From: Candidatus Opimibacter iunctus
GTDB taxonomy: Bacteria > Bacteroidota > Bacteroidia > Chitinophagales > Saprospiraceae
Length of the DNA: 64,000 nt
Assembly: GCA_016716665.1 (NCBI GenBank)
Contig: JADJVH010000001.1
Span: 1-64,000 of the forward strand
Direction of reading: 5' to 3'
Shown: positions 29,372-37,488 of the stretch, piece by piece
Layout: each line of letters opens with the position of its first letter
How positions within the stretch are numbered: the first letter of the stretch is position 1
Program-made: the position numbers and the translations under genes
Notes under the pieces: model-generated
Databases searched by the model: none
Told to the model about the DNA's origin: nothing
What the model saw: only the letters and a program-made list of their open reading frames with translations

Positions 29372-29391
29372 GCAGTAGGCAATTGGCAGTT
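29371..29391. repeat. Short-period repeat GGCAGT(A/T)
   Basis: Degenerate direct repeat built on GGCAGTAGGCAATTGGCAGT, starting at the last base of the protease gene and abutting the following terminator. One of several low-period arrays in gaps of this window. Confidence 0.5.
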
Positions 29392-29437
29392 AAAAAAAGT
29401 CGGCAAGTATTTTTACAAAATACTTGCCGACTTTTTT
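29392..29437. terminator. Bidirectional terminator between convergent genes
   Basis: Near-perfect hairpin with arms AAAAAGTCGGCAAGTATTTT and its complement around a very short loop; A-run on the left and T-run on the right make it suitable for both the protease transcript and the leftward SUI1-family gene. Confidence 0.88.
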
Positions 29438-29452
29438 GCTTTTAATCTGCTG

Positions 29453-29827
29453 CTAACCTCCCTTTTGCTTTACCTGCTTATACCCTGCCTTGACCAGATA
29501 ATCCATGACTTTCTTAACATGGTCACCCTGGATGATGAGTTCGCCTTCCTTGAGACTTCCTCCTGCAGAGCAAAGAGATTTTAGTTTTGAGAGCAACTGT
29601 TCCATCGCAGCATCGGGCCCTTCGTGTCCTTGTATGAGTGTCACCTGCTTGCCACCACGATGCTTTTTGTCGCGGGAAATATAGAGTTTCATCTGAGCCT
29701 TTTCTTTATCAGAAATCACCTCTTGGGGCTTCTCCTCTTTCTTTTCATTTGAATCAGGAACGTAGGGCTCCATGTCCGGAAAAAGATTTTTGAGCTGCTG
29801 GAGATCTTTGAGTGGGTCGGGCTTCAT
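29453..29827 (-). CDS. SUI1/eIF1-family translation factor (YciH type)
   Basis: 124 residues. The C-terminal half (about 45-124) is the SUI1 fold: KLYISRDKKHRGGKQVTLIQG, LKSLCSAGGSLKEGELIIQG and HVKKVMDYLVKAGYKQVK. The N-terminal 45 residues are a charged linker. Bacterial YciH-like proteins can affect start-codon fidelity on the 30S subunit; in this organism the role is inferred. Single-gene unit between a bidirectional terminator and its own promoter 4 nt upstream of the ATG. Confidence 0.92.
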   Translation of the reverse strand: MKPDPLKDLQQLKNLFPDMEPYVPDSNEKKEEKPQEVISDKEKAQMKLYISRDKKHRGGKQVTLIQGHEGPDAAMEQLLSKLKSLCSAGGSLKEGELIIQGDHVKKVMDYLVKAGYKQVKQKGG

Positions 29828-29831
29828 AGTC

Positions 29832-29839
29832 CAAAAATA
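29832..29839 (-). promoter_or_regulatory. -7 element 4 nt before the SUI1-family gene
   Basis: TATTTTTG on the minus strand. With only 4 nt to the ATG, transcription should begin at or next to the start codon. Confidence 0.55.
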
Positions 29840-29856
29840 GTGAACCTACAGTTAGT

Positions 29857-29915
29857 GTAAGACGGTGAGACAGTAAGAAAGTAAGAAAGTAAGAAAGTAA
29901 GAAGTGTGGGTTTGG
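29857..29915 (+). repeat. 8-bp tandem array (GTRAGAMM), copy 1
   Basis: Six consecutive 8-bp units: GTAAGACG, GTGAGACA, three GTAAGAAA and a final GTAAGAAG, then the tail TGTGGGTTTGG. Same unit, same orientation and same last unit plus TGTG tail as the arrays at 37.3, 39.9 and 40.0 kb. Confidence 0.8.
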
Positions 29916-30001
29916 AGGTACGGGTCAGATGAAGAGTCACGATTACTCTTTAGTCGAATACTCATTTGCTCCCTCTTTCAGGGGGTTGGGGGGTTGGAAA
30001 A

Positions 30002-31054
30002 TCACTTCGCCCTGATTATCATATCCAATACAAGCAAACTCAATTCATTTGAACCCAATGCTCCATTTGAAATCACCACAACGCCCTTCTCCTTTTCAGG
30101 CAAAAATGCAATACTGACCTGGTGTCCCCCGGTACGACCGGTATGGTAAAAAATCAATTCATTCCGGGACTGGATAATGAACCAACCGTCAAGGACCATA
30201 TACTCCCCGGCTTTGGCTAATGCCTTCAATTCCCTTTTTAAAGAGGGTGTCAATGGTGGCGCATCCAATATCAATTGTGGCCAAATCAATCTCATAATCT
30301 TCAGCAGATCGCTCATGCTTGACTTTAAACCCATTGACGGTAGCAATGCATCAAAATGCCAGGGAGGCTGCACTCTTCCATCCAGGCCATGGCCTTGTGC
30401 AATCTGCCCGTCAGCAAATGTCCAACCCGTATTCCTCAAACCATATGGATCTATGAACCTGTGATGCGCAAAAGAATCAATGCCACCTACTTTTTGAAAA
30501 AGCCAGGAAAGCAGGCTATAAGCCATTTGACTATAGCTATACTCCCCTGGAATGGGTTCCATTTCACCAAGGTCATTGGAAAGACGGGTCAAATCATAAT
30601 CAGCATAAGGATCTTCGATCTTTGATTCCGATTCTCCAAAGCCTTTACCAACTCTGGGTAATCCGCTTCGATGAGCTACCACTTGATCTACCGTCAGATT
30701 GGACCAATTATCTTCACATAAGCTATCAGGTAAAAAACGGCACACGCTGACATCCCTACTCCAACCCAGCGAGTCTAATGCCATGCATGTGAGCCAGGCT
30801 ACGATTGGCTTGGTCAGGCTTCCGAGTTCATAGATAGAATCCGTACTCAGCTTTTCACCATATGAACACACATAGACGCTATCGCCATCCATTACTCCTA
30901 CCAAAACACCCGGAACGACACTAAAATCAATATTGGCTTCATGCCTGATGATCTCTCCAATCTCTCGTTGCAATTGGGCTACCTGGCCGTCCAACGCCTG
31001 GAGGCCAAGGATGGAACACAACAACAAGAACCAAATTCTGTAATACCCTCGCAT
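30002..31054 (-). CDS. Serine hydrolase, beta-lactamase/DD-peptidase-like
   Basis: About 350 residues from the ATG at 31054, which gives a good signal peptide (FLLLCSILGLQALDG); an ATG at 31093 would add 13 residues. Class C beta-lactamase-like fold: SLTK (nucleophile Ser79, Lys82), YSQ in place of the usual YxN Tyr motif, and HTGRTGG as the KTG-box equivalent. Such proteins are mostly esterases or peptidases acting in the periplasm; there is no evidence for antibiotic resistance. Divergent from the queuosine-precursor transporter gene, with about 80 bp between starts. Confidence 0.85.
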   Translation of the reverse strand: MRGYYRIWFLLLCSILGLQALDGQVAQLQREIGEIIRHEANIDFSVVPGVLVGVMDGDSVYVCSYGEKLSTDSIYELGSLTKPIVAWLTCMALDSLGWSRDVSVCRFLPDSLCEDNWSNLTVDQVVAHRSGLPRVGKGFGESESKIEDPYADYDLTRLSNDLGEMEPIPGEYSYSQMAYSLLSWLFQKVGGIDSFAHHRFIDPYGLRNTGWTFADGQIAQGHGLDGRVQPPWHFDALLPSMGLKSSMSDLLKIMRLIWPQLILDAPPLTPSLKRELKALAKAGEYMVLDGWFIIQSRNELIFYHTGRTGGHQVSIAFLPEKEKGVVVISNGALGSNELSLLVLDMIIRAK

Positions 31055-31135
31055 GGGAATATATTGAAGAACGAAATTCATAAACATTGACATGCAATTT
31101 AGGTTCTTTGGTATCTTTCTTACAATATCCGCAAC

Positions 31136-31924
31136 ATGACCTCAGAGATTCTTGCTTCCAAACCAACAAAGTTGTTCATCTTCCTAGGCGGTTTTTTTAT
31201 TGCCAATGCCATGCTGGCAGAATTTATCGGCATCAAGATTTTCTCTCTTGAAAAGCTCTTTGGCTTTTCGCCTTTGTCCATGACCTTCTTTGGTGTCCAC
31301 GACCTCGGCTTCAACCTGACTGCAGGGGTTATCCTCTGGCCGGTCGTATTTATCATGACGGATATCATCAATGAGTACTTTGGCAGCAAAGGAGTACGCT
31401 TCCTATCCTGGCTTACTGTCGGCCTGATCGTCTATGCCTTCCTGATGGCTTTCCTGGCTATCCAGACACCTCCCAATGATTGGTGGCAGTCTATCAGCGG
31501 CGTGAGAGAAGATCCAGCCAATAGCCTGCCCGACATGAACCTGGCCTTCTCACGCATATTCGGACAGGGCCTGTGGATCATAGCCGGTTCAGTCATTGCC
31601 TTCCTGATCGGGCAGATGATCGATGTCATCGTCTTCCACAGGATCCGTAAGATCACCGGTGAAAATAAGATGTGGCTCCGGGCCACCGGGTCTACCCTGG
31701 TCTCCCAGTTTATCGACAGTTTCATAGTCCTGATTATCGCCTTTTATATAGGTTCCGACTGGGACCTGGTCAGGGTATTGGCTATAGGGGTAGTCAATTA
31801 CATCTACAAGTTTGCCATGGCCATCCTCCTCACCCCGGTCATCTATGGGGTCCATTTTCTGATCGAGCGCTACCTCGGACCGGAACTTTCCCACAAAATG
31901 AAGGAGGGTGCCGCAGCACAATAG
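31136..31924 (+). CDS. Queuosine-precursor transporter, YhhQ family
   Basis: 262 residues with six to seven membrane segments. Family features: AEFIGIKIF after the first helix, LWPVVFIMTDIINEYFG, and TLVSQFIDSFIVLIIAFYIG near the end, which match the VUT/YhhQ family that imports queuosine precursors (preQ0/preQ1). Between helices there is a Trp/Pro-rich insert (NDWWQSISGVREDP). Inner membrane. Placed between a serine hydrolase and smc, which gives no functional hint. Confidence 0.88.
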   Translation: MTSEILASKPTKLFIFLGGFFIANAMLAEFIGIKIFSLEKLFGFSPLSMTFFGVHDLGFNLTAGVILWPVVFIMTDIINEYFGSKGVRFLSWLTVGLIVYAFLMAFLAIQTPPNDWWQSISGVREDPANSLPDMNLAFSRIFGQGLWIIAGSVIAFLIGQMIDVIVFHRIRKITGENKMWLRATGSTLVSQFIDSFIVLIIAFYIGSDWDLVRVLAIGVVNYIYKFAMAILLTPVIYGVHFLIERYLGPELSHKMKEGAAAQ

Positions 31925-32011
31925 TTTGCCTTCCAAAGGACAATAAATGGAGGTTTCTTTTAATGTGAATTAAGGGGAACATATCTCAGAACTTCTTATA
32001 AATGAATATCT

Positions 32012-32019
32012 TATCTTTG
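32012..32019 (+). promoter_or_regulatory. -7 element of smc
   Basis: TATCTTTG ends 6 nt before the ATG at 32026. It lies downstream of an alternative ATG at 32002, which therefore would not be on the transcript. Confidence 0.6.
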
Positions 32020-32025
32020 GCGGCT

Positions 32026-35000
32026 ATGCGTCTGAAGAGTCTGGAATTAAAGGGATTTAAAAGCTTCGCCAATGACACGGTTCTCCATTTTGATGAGAAT
32101 GTCATCGGTGTGGTGGGACCTAACGGTTCCGGAAAATCCAATGTGGTGGATGCCATCCGATGGGTCCTGGGTGAGCAAAAAGGCAAAGAACTCCGTCTTG
32201 AAAATATGGCGGATGTCATCTTTAATGGCACCAAGAAAAGAAAACCCGCACCTGTAGCCCAGGTGGCCATTACTTTTGATAACAACCTGGGAATCCTTCC
32301 CTCTGAATATACTGAAGTTGTCGTCTCAAGACACCTGTATAGAAGTGGTGAAAGTGAATACAAACTCAATGGAGTAACCTGTCGCCTCAAGGATATACAG
32401 TCTCTCCTCATTGATACCGGTATCGGTTCCAATTCCTACGCCATCATCGCCCTGGGCATGGTGGATGATATCCTCTATGATAAGGATAATGCCCGCCGGA
32501 AGATGTTTGAACAAGCTGCAGGGATCTCCAAGTACAAGAAGCGCAAGCATGAAACCATGCTCAAGCTTAAACTGACGACCGAGGACCTGACACGTATCGA
32601 TGACATCCTCAAAGAGATACAAACCAACCTCGAAACCCTTGAAAAACAAGCAAAGCGTACAGCCAAGTATTTCGAACTCAAGAAAGACTACAAAGAATTA
32701 AGTCTCACGCTGGGTGCAAGAAATAATGTCGAACTCCGCGAACAGTTTGCCAATTCAGAAAAGAAAATCCAGGAAGAAACAGATCAATACACGCGCCTGG
32801 AAGCCGACCTGGACCTGATGCATGCTGATCTTGAAAAGCTCAAGAAAGACCATCTCGGGGACGAATTGTCTGTAAGCGCTTTCCAAAAAGAACTAAACGA
32901 ACTCGTATCGCGTATACGGGCAACTGAAAATGAGAAAAACCTGGCTGAACAAAAGATCGCTTTTATCCGCCAGAACAAACAAAATCTGGAACTCCAGATT
33001 TCCAAGGCTAATGAACGATTGGCTAAACTCCAGGAAGAGATCGTTGCACTGCGGGCACAGCATGATGAGCAGTCTGTCGCGCTGCAATCTCATCATATCT
33101 TATTGACAGAGGCACAAGGCAAGAGAGACGAAATATCCAGGCAATACCAGGAGATGGTCGAAAATCGTGAAGCCGTAAGCCAGCTCCATCAGCAGTTTGA
33201 AAAGGAAGTCTTCGATCTCGAAAAAAATATCGCTGTCCTGCTCAACAACGCTGATATCATCCGCAATGAAAATAAAATACTTGCAGATGACACACACAAA
33301 TTTGAAGAGGAGTCTGCTGCACTCAACCAACAACTAAACACAGAAGGTGAGCGAAAGAAAAGCAGCTGCTGAACTCGCTACCCTCGAAGAACAAGGTAAA
33401 CTCGCAAGCTGTAAGCTATCCGCGAACTGGAAATCAACCTGACTGCAGAACTCGACCAACTCCGCCAGACCCAACGCACACTTGATGCCCGGTCACATGA
33501 AGCAGACCTGCTGAGAGACATGATATCCAATCTCGAAGGATTCCCTGAATCCATCAAGTTTCTCAACAAGGCACAGGACTGGAATGTCACCGCACCATTG
33601 CTCTCTGACGTTATCTATAGCGATCAGCAAAACAGGGTGATCGTTGAGCAAATACTGGAACCATATCTTAACTATTATGTCGTCAAGACATGGGATGAAG
33701 CTTCCAGAGCTGTCAAGCTGCTGAGCTTTGCCCAGAAAGGAAGAGCCAATTTCTTTATCCTTTCAGAATTTGACCGGAGTAATACTACTGAAAGCCATCC
33801 CGGATTAATTCCCCTGTTGCAAAGCCTGGAGATCGAAGCGGGATATGAGAACCTGGTTCGCCAACTCCTGCACAATGTGTACGTGAGTGATGGTTCTCCA
33901 TTGGATATCCATGACGCCACCTTTGATCTCAACACCGTCACCATCATCGACAAGCAGGCACAGATGATCCGCCGCGCAGGCCAGTTGACAGGCGGTAGCG
34001 TTGGATTGTTTGAAGGAAAAAACTAGGCCGCAAGAAACACCTCGAGCACCTCGAGCAGGAGATTATAGAATTGCGTCAGTCCTGGCACCAGATGCAAAGC
34101 AAGGTGCACCAGACACAGTCCCAACTTACTGCCCTCCAGGCAGTGGATATCAGCGGACAGTTACAGGCATTGCGTACACAAGCCGTAAACCTGATGCAGT
34201 CTTGGGCTGAAATCAACTCTAGGCTCAATCACGTCTCTGAGCGCATCGAAGATTGCATCCGCCGCAAAGAAAAAAACATAGAGTCCCTCAGGGATATAGA
34301 ATCAAGGGTACAGGCTACATCTGTCGATCTCGAAGAGAAAAGGGCCAAGTACAAGGACTATGCACAGTCCATGGAACAATCCGAAGAACAGTACCAGAAT
34401 ATCCAGCGCCAGCTTAACGAAGCTGAAACGGCTGCCAATGAACTCAAGCTGCAGGAGATCCACATGGCCAATAAACTGGAAAGCCTGGGCAGGGAACTAA
34501 AGTATCATACCGACCAGGATCACCAGATCAGCCAGGCCAGGGATTTGCACACCCAGCAGATCGGCACAGAATCCGGTGAACTCGAGAGCATGCTTACTAA
34601 GGCAGCTGAAATGACAGAGTCCCTCCAGGTTCAATACCAGGAGAAGAAAAACAAAGAGGCCCATCTGACAGAGGTAGAACAAGGGTATTACCAGCAACGT
34701 AATGAGATCTCCCATTCAGATGAGAAAATAAAAGCAGTAGAGAAACAAAAAAATACGCTGCAATACCAGATCAACGAGCTCAAGGATCAGCATAACAATC
34801 TCAAGTTCCGCTTGATCGCCATATCCGAAAGGATGGAGGTGGAGTTTGGTGTAAGGCTTGAAGATATCACTGCCGAGCATCTCAATGAGGACATGCCACT
34901 TGATGAATTAGAAACCAAGGTACAGCGATTACGCAACAGGCTTGAAAACTATGGGGAAATCAACCCAATGGCTATCGAAGCCCATGAAGAAATCAAGGTC

Positions 35001-35582
35001 AGGTTTGACAACATCAACCTGCAACGCCAGGATATCCTCAGTGCTAAGGACTCCCTGATGTCGACTATCACAGAGATCGAGGAATCCGCCACAGGCCAGT
35101 TCCTTGAATCCTTTGACAAAGTGCGTGAAAACTTTATCGAGGTATTCCGCAGCTTGTTTACCGATGATGATACCTGTGACCTCATCCTGCTCAACCCAGA
35201 TGATCCGCTCGAATCCGAAATCGATATCATCGCCAAGCCTAAAGGAAAACGTCCTAAGTCGCTGTCCCAGCTCTCCGGTGGAGAAAAGACGCTTACCGCT
35301 ATTGCGCTCCTGTTTGCGCTATACCTGATGAAGCCTGCGCCATTCTGCGTATTTGATGAGGTCGATGCACCTCTGGATGATGCCAATATCCAGAAGTTCA
35401 ACCGAATCATCAAGAAGTTCTCTTCCCAGTCACAGTTTATCATCGTGACACACAACAAGACCACGATGGCCGCTGTAGACACGATCTACGGGGTGTACAT
35501 GGAAGAGCAGGGTGTATCCGGCCTCAGCCAGGTAGACTTCAGGGAGTTTGATGAGACAGACGTGCTAGCGTTGCAGAACTAA
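32026..35582 (+). CDS. smc: Chromosome segregation ATPase SMC, three frameshifts
   Basis: Condensin core subunit. The Walker A GPNGSGKSN (residues 31-39) and the hinge (around NLEGFPESIKFL and later GGSVGLFEGK) are in one frame; the ABC signature LSGGEK and Walker B FCVFDEVDAPLDD are in another. Three single-base changes restore an uninterrupted 1185-residue SMC, the usual length: one extra A near 33355-33360, one missing C near 33418-33421, and one missing A in the six-A run at 34017-34022. Long coiled coils flank the hinge. Because smc is essential or nearly so, consensus errors are the likely cause; the third site is also a classical slippery heptamer (A AAA AAC, then TAG). Confidence 0.92.
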
Positions 35583-35914
35583 AAAAGCTATCAGCTATCA
35601 GCCGCCAGCTATCAGTAAAAAAAAAGTTGGGGGGGGGGGTTGCCCCCCCCGCCCGTGGGTTTTTTCCCCCCCCCAAATTGGGGTTCCTTAAAAAAAGAAC
35701 AGTTGAGTTCAATATTTTGAACCCCTTCTTCAAAGAAAACAGATTCCAGGTAACACCTTGAAGCTTCTTTTAGCCTCTTCCGCCTCTTCCAAGCCTTTTT
35801 AGAGCTGTAACGGCAGGTGAATTGAGATGTTAAGCATCTTTTAACCATTGATCTTCGGGACATACACCTTATCCTTTGATTTCCTTAACTTCACAAGTAA
35901 TAAAAATCTTTGAT
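35583..35914. other. Gene-free region with repeat words and G/C homopolymers
   Basis: Starts with the CTATCAG repeat, then an A-run, an eleven-base G-run (about 35619-35639 region), C-runs of eight and nine bases and another G-run. After that sequence looks normal, with the 16-bp palindrome GTTCAATATTTTGAAC (about 35709-35724) that recalls the apex of the terminator at 947-997. No coding frame. The homopolymer part (35617-35690) resembles poor-quality sequence. Confidence 0.5.
35587..35616. repeat. CTATCAG short-period repeat
   Basis: GCTATCAGCTATCAGCCGCC followed by AGCTATCAGT directly after the smc stop. Three copies of the word CTATCAG in 30 bp. Confidence 0.6.
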
Positions 35915-36385
35915 ATGACCTGGAGAAGATTTAACGGAGAAAGGATAGCTGAGGATATCCTTGATGCTGTGCGCTCAACCGTCGAACGTGAGGTTGCTGA
36001 TGGCTACCGGCTAAAGGTGTGCATCGGGACAGATTCGCAGGTGCGCGGCTTGGTGACTGAGTTTGCCACCGTAATCGTTTTCCTCCGGGAAAAGAAAGGC
36101 GGATTTATGTTTATCCGCAATGAAAAATCAGAGAAGCAGTTCAGCCTCCGCGAACGGATGATCACTGAAGTCTGGAAATCAGTAGATGTCGCTTACAAAC
36201 TCTGCGACCTGCTGGATGAATATGATATCGGCCTTGAAGTGCATGCAGATATCAATACAGATCCGCATTTCAAATCCAACGAAGCACTGCGTGAAGCGAT
36301 GGGCTATATCCTCGGTATGGGCTTTGTCTTTAAAGCCAAGCCTGATGCATTTGCAAGTTCCTATTGCGCCGACAAAGTTGTATGA
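35915..36385 (+). CDS. YkuK-like (DUF458) ribonuclease-H-fold protein
   Basis: 156 residues from the ATG at 35915 (MTWRRFNGERI); an upstream TTG at 35876 is unlikely. Seen: the CIGTDSQVRG block with the conserved Asp and the central strand/helix pattern with EVHADINTDP, which match the YkuK family that has an RNase-H-like fold. A nuclease role is suggested by fold only and no reaction is established. Soluble. Single gene between smc and a leftward DUF6794 gene. Confidence 0.82.
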   Translation: MTWRRFNGERIAEDILDAVRSTVEREVADGYRLKVCIGTDSQVRGLVTEFATVIVFLREKKGGFMFIRNEKSEKQFSLRERMITEVWKSVDVAYKLCDLLDEYDIGLEVHADINTDPHFKSNEALREAMGYILGMGFVFKAKPDAFASSYCADKVV

Positions 36386-36390
36386 CCGAT

Positions 36391-36417
36391 GCACGGCGTA
36401 GCCGAGGCATCACTCCT
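36391..36417. repeat. GCGTAGCCGAGGC element, copy 1
   Basis: CGGCGTAGCCGAGGCATCAC sits between the two genes and includes the stop codon of the leftward DUF6794 gene. Matches two copies near 60.5 kb. Confidence 0.65.
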
Positions 36418-36943
36418 TATGTGGCTTCTTCTCCAGGATGATCACTTCCTTCTTTTGATCACGCTTTGCCTTTTCTTCAGCTTTGCGCTTATCGATCAGG
36501 GCGACCTCTTCCTCAAACTTAATCGGCTGGCCATTGAGCTTTCGATGCCAGGTGATGATGATGACTTCAACCATATCATCTGGGACAGATACTCCCCTGC
36601 CCTTCATATAATGCGACATACGTGAGCCTTCTTCAAAACCCCAGTTGATGAGCATCCACCGACCTAGCCCGAAATGAAGTTTTCGCCTGACTGAATCTTC
36701 AGGAGCAACCTTAAATTCCATCAATCCCTTTGGATCGGAGAGACGCTCAAGTTCACTAAAGGCATCGTCCAGGTCAAATGGGATATACACCCCATTGATC
36801 ATCTCCTGCTTTATACGGTTGTTATAGTTAGCCTGGTACTCCTCAGGAGTCTGGGGCGGTGACTGATCAGGGACCTGTGCTGAAGCCCCTGTCCAGAGAC
36901 CTGTGAAGATCAGGACAAGGCACAGTATTTTGGAAGTATTCAT
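36410..36943 (-). CDS. Exported DUF6794-like protein
   Basis: About 177 residues from the ATG at 36943; a signal peptide (SKILCLVLIFTGLWTGASAQ) suggests periplasmic location. Central part FDLDDAFSELERL, LHFGLGRWMLINWGFEEGSR and DDMVEVIIITWHRKLNGQPI match a small Bacteroidota family of unknown function (DUF6794, by recall). The C-terminus is a Lys/Glu-rich helix. No catalytic motif evident. Divergent from the small membrane protein gene. Confidence 0.7.
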   Translation of the reverse strand: MNTSKILCLVLIFTGLWTGASAQVPDQSPPQTPEEYQANYNNRIKQEMINGVYIPFDLDDAFSELERLSDPKGLMEFKVAPEDSVRRKLHFGLGRWMLINWGFEEGSRMSHYMKGRGVSVPDDMVEVIIITWHRKLNGQPIKFEEEVALIDKRKAEEKAKRDQKKEVIILEKKPHKE

Positions 36944-37004
36944 GACGGAAAGATAAACCACGAAAGGGTTCAATATATTGTACGCTCAAATAGTTCCCAT
37001 TCGA

Positions 37005-37301
37005 ATGAAGAAAACCGAAAGATCGGAGACCCACGTCAACCTGGCCATTATCGTCCTCATGCAGGCAGTGGTATACTCCGGTCTATGGCTGTGGAATGAA
37101 TATGTAGCCGTCTACCTCACGCTTATCTTCCCGGGTATGATCCTCGTGATCCTCATCATTGCCGCTATCGCTGACCTGATCGAACCCAGCCGGATACCAG
37201 GGTGGTACTATGGGTTGATGATCGTATCCATTGTGACGCCTGTGATTATAGGCGCGGTATTCTATTACCTCTACCAAGGCCGGCTCGACTGGCTGGTGTA
37301 A
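37005..37301 (+). CDS. Small membrane protein of unknown function
   Basis: 98 residues from the ATG at 37005, with a charged N-terminus (MKKTERSETHVN) and three membrane helices (about 10-28, 36-58 and 68-90). No family recognised. Its TAA stop lies inside the first unit of the 8-bp tandem array that follows. Confidence 0.6.
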   Translation: MKKTERSETHVNLAIIVLMQAVVYSGLWLWNEYVAVYLTLIFPGMILVILIIAAIADLIEPSRIPGWYYGLMIVSIVTPVIIGAVFYYLYQGRLDWLV

Positions 37302-37348
37302 GAGAGTAAGACAGTGAGACAGTAAGAAGTGTGAGTGTAGGTGTGAGC
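37298..37348 (+). repeat. 8-bp tandem array (GTRAGAMM), copy 2
   Basis: Units GTAAGAGA, GTAAGACA, GTGAGACA and GTAAGAAG, then TGTGAGTGTAGGTGTGAGC. Overlaps the end of the preceding small membrane protein gene. Confidence 0.8.
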
Positions 37349-37408
37349 ATGAAATGGATAACCAGGAAATCCACAAGATTTCGTGGCACGAAACCAGCCC
37401 GAGTTAAC

Positions 37409-37488
37409 AGATCACCCGATCACTGATCAACCGATCACCGATTATTGATTACTGATCACTGATCACCGATCACAAGATCACAAGATCC
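37409..37488. repeat. GATCAC short-period array
   Basis: About 80 bp of imperfect copies of GATCACT/GATCACC, running into and including the stop codon of mutS2 at 37478. GATC is repeated about ten times, so the array is also dense in Dam-type sites. Confidence 0.65.

Noticed and set aside
30002..31054. Beta-lactamase resistance gene
   Set aside because: Only the general SxxK serine-hydrolase fold is seen, the Tyr motif departs from class C enzymes, and the wider family is mostly esterases and peptidases.
35617..35690. G-quadruplex regulatory element
   Set aside because: The runs are continuous homopolymers on both strands in a region that looks like poor sequence, so a structural claim is not supported.
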